A DNA stretch of 9,847 bases, taken from the NCBI RefSeq assembly GCF_000284415.1, contig NC_017059.1:1405950-1415796 (forward strand), in the 5' to 3' direction. The notes beneath the pieces were generated by a model. The model was not told where the DNA came from. It did not search any database and saw nothing but the letters and a program-made list of their open reading frames with translations. The position numbers were made by a program, and so were the translations under genes. Of this stretch, positions 6,686-9,847 are shown one piece after another. Every line of letters begins with the position of its first letter. Position 1 is the stretch's first letter. The stretch is from Pararhodospirillum photometricum DSM 122. Lineage in GTDB: Bacteria > Pseudomonadota > Alphaproteobacteria > Rhodospirillales > Rhodospirillaceae.

Positions 6686-6769
6686 CTTTCCCCCTGTTGC
6701 CCCCTCTTCCCGAAACACCTTTTTAGAGTACCCTCCCCCAAAGACCCAACCACTCCCGGGGGAACCACG

Positions 6770-7882
6770 GTGCTGACCGCCGCCGAAAAACTGGATCGCC
6801 TGCGCCTGATCCGCTCCGAAAACGTGGGACCGGTGACGTGGCGCAAACTACTGGGCCGCTACGGCAGCGCCACCGCCGCGCTCGACGCCCTGCCCGACCT
6901 GGCGCGGCGCGGCGGGCGGGCCAAGCCGATCAAGGTTTTTCCGGCGGCGGCGGCGCGGCGGGAACTCGATGCCCTCACGGCCCTGGGAGCCCAGATGCTG
7001 TTCCTGGGCGAGCCCCCGTATCCCCTCCCCCTGGCCGCCCTGGAAGACGCCCCGCCGATCCTGTGCACGCTGGGCTCGCCCGGCCTCCTGACGCGGCCCA
7101 TGGTGGCCCTGGTGGGCGCCCGCAACGCCTCCGCCAACGGGTGCCGGTTTGCCGAGCGGTTGGCGGCCGAGTTGGGACAGGCGGGCTTGGTGGTGGTCTC
7201 CGGGCTGGCCCGGGGCCTGGACACGGCGGCGCATCAAGGCGCCCTGAGCGGCGGCACCGTGGCGGTGATGGCCGGGGGGGTCGATGTGATCTACCCGGCG
7301 GAAAACGCGGCACTTTATCAGCGGATCGTCGAGGCGGGCTTGGTGGTTTCGGAAATGCCGCCCGGGGAGCAGCCGCAGGCCCGGCACTTTCCCCGGCGCA
7401 ACCGGATCATCAGCGGGTTGGCGCTGGGCGTGGTGGTGGTGGAGGCATCGCCGCGCTCGGGCTCGCTGATCACGGCGCGTCTGGCGGCCGAACAGGGCCG
7501 CGAGGTGATGGCCGTCCCGGGCTCGCCGCTCGATGCCCGGGCCCAGGGCACCAACGGCCTGATCAAGACCGGAGCGGCCCTGATTGAAAACGCCGCCGAC
7601 GTTCTCCAGGTCCTGGAGCCGCTGCTGACGAGGCCGATGGGCGAACCGCAAAGCCAGGTTTTTGTCCCGCCGCCGCCGGCCGCGACGTCCGAGGCCGACA
7701 TCGAGGCCGCCCGGCCGCGGGTGCTGGCGGCCCTGGACTGGAGTCCCGTCCCTGTTGACGAACTCATCCGACGATGCCAATTGTCACCCGCCGTGGTGGC
7801 CGTTGTTCTTTTGGAACTGGAGCTCGCCGGGCGTTTGGACCGTCATCCGGGGAATCGGGTCGCCCTGGCGGCTGCCCCCTGA
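6770..7882 (+). CDS. dprA: DNA-processing protein DprA (Smf)
   Basis: DprA binds incoming single-stranded DNA, protects it and loads RecA during natural transformation; it is also widespread in bacteria not known to be transformable. The protein has 370 residues. An N-terminal helical (SAM/HhH-like) region (about 1-50, with SENVGPVTWRKLL at 16-28) precedes the Rossmann-like DNA-binding domain at about 75-285. Within it are VALVGARNASANG (112-124), VVSGLARGLDTAAH (142-155), MAGGVDVIYP (167-176), FPRRNRIISG (207-216), SPRSGSLITA (227-236) and VPGSPLDARAQGTNGLIKTG (249-268). A linker leads to a C-terminal winged-helix domain (about 308-367). The GTG start at 6770 is preceded by a GGGGGA ribosome site seven bases upstream and gives a normal family N-terminus. 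The gene is 42 bases upstream of topA on the same strand, a common bacterial neighbourhood, and the two are probably co-transcribed. Confidence 0.96.
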   Translation: MLTAAEKLDRLRLIRSENVGPVTWRKLLGRYGSATAALDALPDLARRGGRAKPIKVFPAAAARRELDALTALGAQMLFLGEPPYPLPLAALEDAPPILCTLGSPGLLTRPMVALVGARNASANGCRFAERLAAELGQAGLVVVSGLARGLDTAAHQGALSGGTVAVMAGGVDVIYPAENAALYQRIVEAGLVVSEMPPGEQPQARHFPRRNRIISGLALGVVVVEASPRSGSLITARLAAEQGREVMAVPGSPLDARAQGTNGLIKTGAALIENAADVLQVLEPLLTRPMGEPQSQVFVPPPPAATSEADIEAARPRVLAALDWSPVPVDELIRRCQLSPAVVAVVLLELELAGRLDRHPGNRVALAAAP

Positions 7883-7924
7883 CTTTCCCGTCCTTCCCGG
7901 GTCCCGTAGGAGTCCTTCCGGCTC

Positions 7925-9847
7925 ATGCACGTCGTCGTCGTCGAATCTCCCGCCAAGGCCAAGACGATCAACAAGTATCTTGGCAAGAACTACAAGGTTC
8001 TGGCCTCGTATGGCCATGTCCGTGACCTGCCGCCCAAGGACGGCTCGGTGCGGCCCGACGAGGGCTTCGCCATGGACTGGGAGGTGGACGAACGCTCCGA
8101 GCGCCACCTCCGAGAGATCATCCAGGCCCTGGAACACGCCGACGCCTTGCTGCTGGCCACCGACCCGGATCGCGAGGGCGAGGCCATTTCGTGGCATGTG
8201 CGCGAGGTGCTGGAAAGCCGCAAGGCCCTGGTGGGCAAGTCGGTGCAGCGCATCACCTTCAACGCCATCACCCGCTCGGCGGTCGAAGAGGCCCTGAACA
8301 ACGCCCGCGACCTCGACCACCCCCTGGTCGAGGCCTATCTGGCGCGCCGGGCGCTTGACTATCTGGTGGGCTTTACCCTGTCGCCGGTGCTGTGGCGCAA
8401 ACTGCCCGGCTCGCGCTCGGCGGGACGGGTGCAGTCGGTGGCGCTGCGGCTGGTGTGCGAGCGCGAACAGGAGATCGAACGCTTCGTCACCCGCGAGTAC
8501 TGGAGCGTCGAGGCCCTCCTGGCGACCGAGGCCGGCCAACCGTTCAAAGCCCGCCTGACCCACCTCAACGGCCACAAGCTCGACAAGTTCGACCTGCCCG
8601 ACAAGACGGCCGCCGACGCGGCCCTGGCGGCGGTCGAAGCGGCGCGGTTGAGCGTGGCCACGGTGGAGCGCAAGCAGGCCAAGCGTCACCCGGCGGCGCC
8701 GTTCACCACCTCGACCTTGCAGCAAGAAGCCTCGCGCAAGCTCTATTTCAGCGCCCGCCAGACCATGACCGTGGCGCAAAAGCTCTACGAGGGCGTGGAC
8801 CTGGGCGGCGAGACCGTCGGCCTTATCACCTATATGCGAACCGATGGCGTGTCGATCGCCCCCGAGGCGGTGACGGCGACCCGCGCCTTGATCCAAGACG
8901 AGTTCGGCCGCGACTACCTGCCCGACCAGCCCCGGGTCTACAAGACCAAGGCCAAGAACGCCCAGGAAGCCCACGAGGCCATCCGCCCCACCGACGTCAG
9001 CCGCAGCCCGGCCGAGGTCGCCCCCTTCCTGACCCAAGAGCAGCGCAAACTCTATGAGTTGATCTGGAAGCGCACCGTCGCCAGCCAGATGGCCAGCGCC
9101 ATTCTTGATCAGGTGGTGGTGGACATCACCGACCCGGCCCGCACCGTGGTCTTGCGGGCCACCGGCTCGGTGGTGCGCTTCGACGGCTTCTTGAAGGTTT
9201 ACCGTGAGGACCACGACGACCGGCCCGACACCGGCGACAGCAGCGACGACGACGAAAACCGCCTCCTGCCCCCGCTGGCCGAAGGCGAGGCCCTGACGCG
9301 GGAATCGGCGCGGGCCGACCAGCACTTCACCCAGCCGCCGCCGCGCTATACCGAAGCCAGCTTGGTGAAGCGCATGGAAGAGCTGGGCATCGGCCGGCCC
9401 TCGACCTATGCGTCGATCCTGTCGGTGTTGCAAGACCGCGAGTACGTCCGGCTCGATAACCGCCGCTTTGTGCCTGAAGATCGGGGCCGGCTGGTCACGA
9501 CCTTTCTTGAAAACTTCTTCTCACGCTACGTCCAGTATTCCTTCACCGCCGATCTGGAAAACCAGCTCGACGAGATCTCCGATGGCGCCCTGGGCTGGAA
9601 GACGGTGCTGGAAGCCTTCTGGCGTGACTTCAAGGCCGCCATCGACGACACCGCCACCCTTCGGGTCTCGGAAGTGCTCGATGCCCTCGACGCCGAGTTG
9701 GGCCCGCACCTGTTTCCGCCAACCGCCGATGGTCGCGACCCCCGTGTCTGTCCGGTGTGCAACAGCGGCAAACTGGGCCTGAGAATCGGCAAGTTCGGCG
9801 CCTTCGTCGGATGCTCCGGCTATCCCGAGTGCAAGTTCACCCGGCCC
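7925..9847 (+). CDS. topA: DNA topoisomerase I (3' partial)
   Basis: This type IA topoisomerase relaxes negatively supercoiled DNA through a 5'-phosphotyrosine intermediate. The frame is open for 641 codons to the window edge; full-length family members have roughly 800-900 residues, so the C-terminal zinc-ribbon/basic tail is mostly missing. The N-terminal TOPRIM domain shows VVVESPAKAKTINKYLG with Glu7, and LLATDPDREGEAI with Asp80, Asp82 and Glu84 as the metal-binding set. The active-site tyrosine is Tyr303 in GLITYMRTDG (codon 8831-8833). Also visible are SAGRVQSVALRLV, YKTKAKNAQEAHEAIRPTD and YTEASLVKRMEELGIGRPST. The first zinc-binding motif, CPVC...GCSGYPEC, starts at about 9756. An AGGAG site (7908-7912) lies 12 bases before the ATG, a slightly long spacing; HVVVVESPAKAK is the usual family start. 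Confidence 0.97.
   Translation, partial: MHVVVVESPAKAKTINKYLGKNYKVLASYGHVRDLPPKDGSVRPDEGFAMDWEVDERSERHLREIIQALEHADALLLATDPDREGEAISWHVREVLESRKALVGKSVQRITFNAITRSAVEEALNNARDLDHPLVEAYLARRALDYLVGFTLSPVLWRKLPGSRSAGRVQSVALRLVCEREQEIERFVTREYWSVEALLATEAGQPFKARLTHLNGHKLDKFDLPDKTAADAALAAVEAARLSVATVERKQAKRHPAAPFTTSTLQQEASRKLYFSARQTMTVAQKLYEGVDLGGETVGLITYMRTDGVSIAPEAVTATRALIQDEFGRDYLPDQPRVYKTKAKNAQEAHEAIRPTDVSRSPAEVAPFLTQEQRKLYELIWKRTVASQMASAILDQVVVDITDPARTVVLRATGSVVRFDGFLKVYREDHDDRPDTGDSSDDDENRLLPPLAEGEALTRESARADQHFTQPPPRYTEASLVKRMEELGIGRPSTYASILSVLQDREYVRLDNRRFVPEDRGRLVTTFLENFFSRYVQYSFTADLENQLDEISDGALGWKTVLEAFWRDFKAAIDDTATLRVSEVLDALDAELGPHLFPPTADGRDPRVCPVCNSGKLGLRIGKFGAFVGCSGYPECKFTRP

Noticed and set aside
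5178..6776. 532-codon open frame on the plus strand opposite the efflux adaptor gene
   Set aside because: It is antisense to a clearly conserved membrane-fusion lipoprotein and pump N-terminus; its product is low-complexity (His/Gly/Asp-rich) with no family motif, typical of GC-rich shadow frames.
6848..7780. 310-codon open frame on the minus strand opposite dprA
   Set aside because: Shadow of dprA; Arg/Gly/His-rich composition and no recognisable domain.
7784..9433. 549-codon open frame on the minus strand opposite topA
   Set aside because: It lies antisense to topoisomerase I with all its catalytic motifs; the translated product is Gly/His/Arg-rich and unrecognisable.
1..9847. CRISPR arrays, tRNA or rRNA genes, insertion sequences, phage attachment sites
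   Set aside because: No regularly spaced direct repeats, cloverleaf sequence, transposase or integrase frame, or terminal inverted repeats were seen on reading both strands.

Overview
The window looks like chromosomal DNA from a GC-rich purple phototrophic alphaproteobacterium, most likely of the Rhodospirillum/Pararhodospirillum kind. The reasons are a complete two-gene light-harvesting antenna operon whose polypeptides resemble those I recall from Rhodospirillum rubrum and Phaeospirillum molischianum, a benzoate-CoA-ligase-type enzyme, alphaproteobacterial-style dprA and topA, and strong G/C bias in third codon positions. The genus is an inference; no rRNA or other marker is present.

Layout. 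(1) 1-1361, plus strand: the 3' part of an aromatic acid-CoA ligase gene whose start lies before the window. (2) 1362-1514: convergent gap holding a bidirectional rho-independent terminator. (3) 1515-1897, minus strand: an antenna operon, beta gene first and then alpha, each with a strong Shine-Dalgarno site and with a stable hairpin between them. (4) 1898-2194: long leader and promoter of the antenna operon (TTGACA, 17 bp, TATGGT) with a 17-bp palindrome abutting the -35 box, then the terminator hairpin of the upstream efflux operon. (5) 2195-6470, minus strand: a two-gene RND multidrug efflux operon, a lipoprotein membrane-fusion subunit followed by an AcrB/MexB-type pump; no outer-membrane channel gene and no regulator gene are present. 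(6) 6471-6769: divergent gap with a TetR-type inverted repeat over the likely efflux promoter and a terminator-like hairpin related to the one behind the pump gene. (7) 6770-9847, plus strand: dprA and then topA, the latter cut by the window end.

The genes form four independent units: aromatic acid activation, photosynthetic antenna, drug/solvent efflux, and DNA processing/topology. The antenna operon is the most unusual part. It is not next to reaction-centre genes (pufLM) or pucC. Its alpha polypeptide starts like an LH1 alpha (MWRVW, His29) but continues with the VNP motif of LH2 alphas, and conserved C-terminal tryptophans in both subunits are tyrosines. No new multi-gene system, CRISPR array, transposon, tRNA or rRNA was found.
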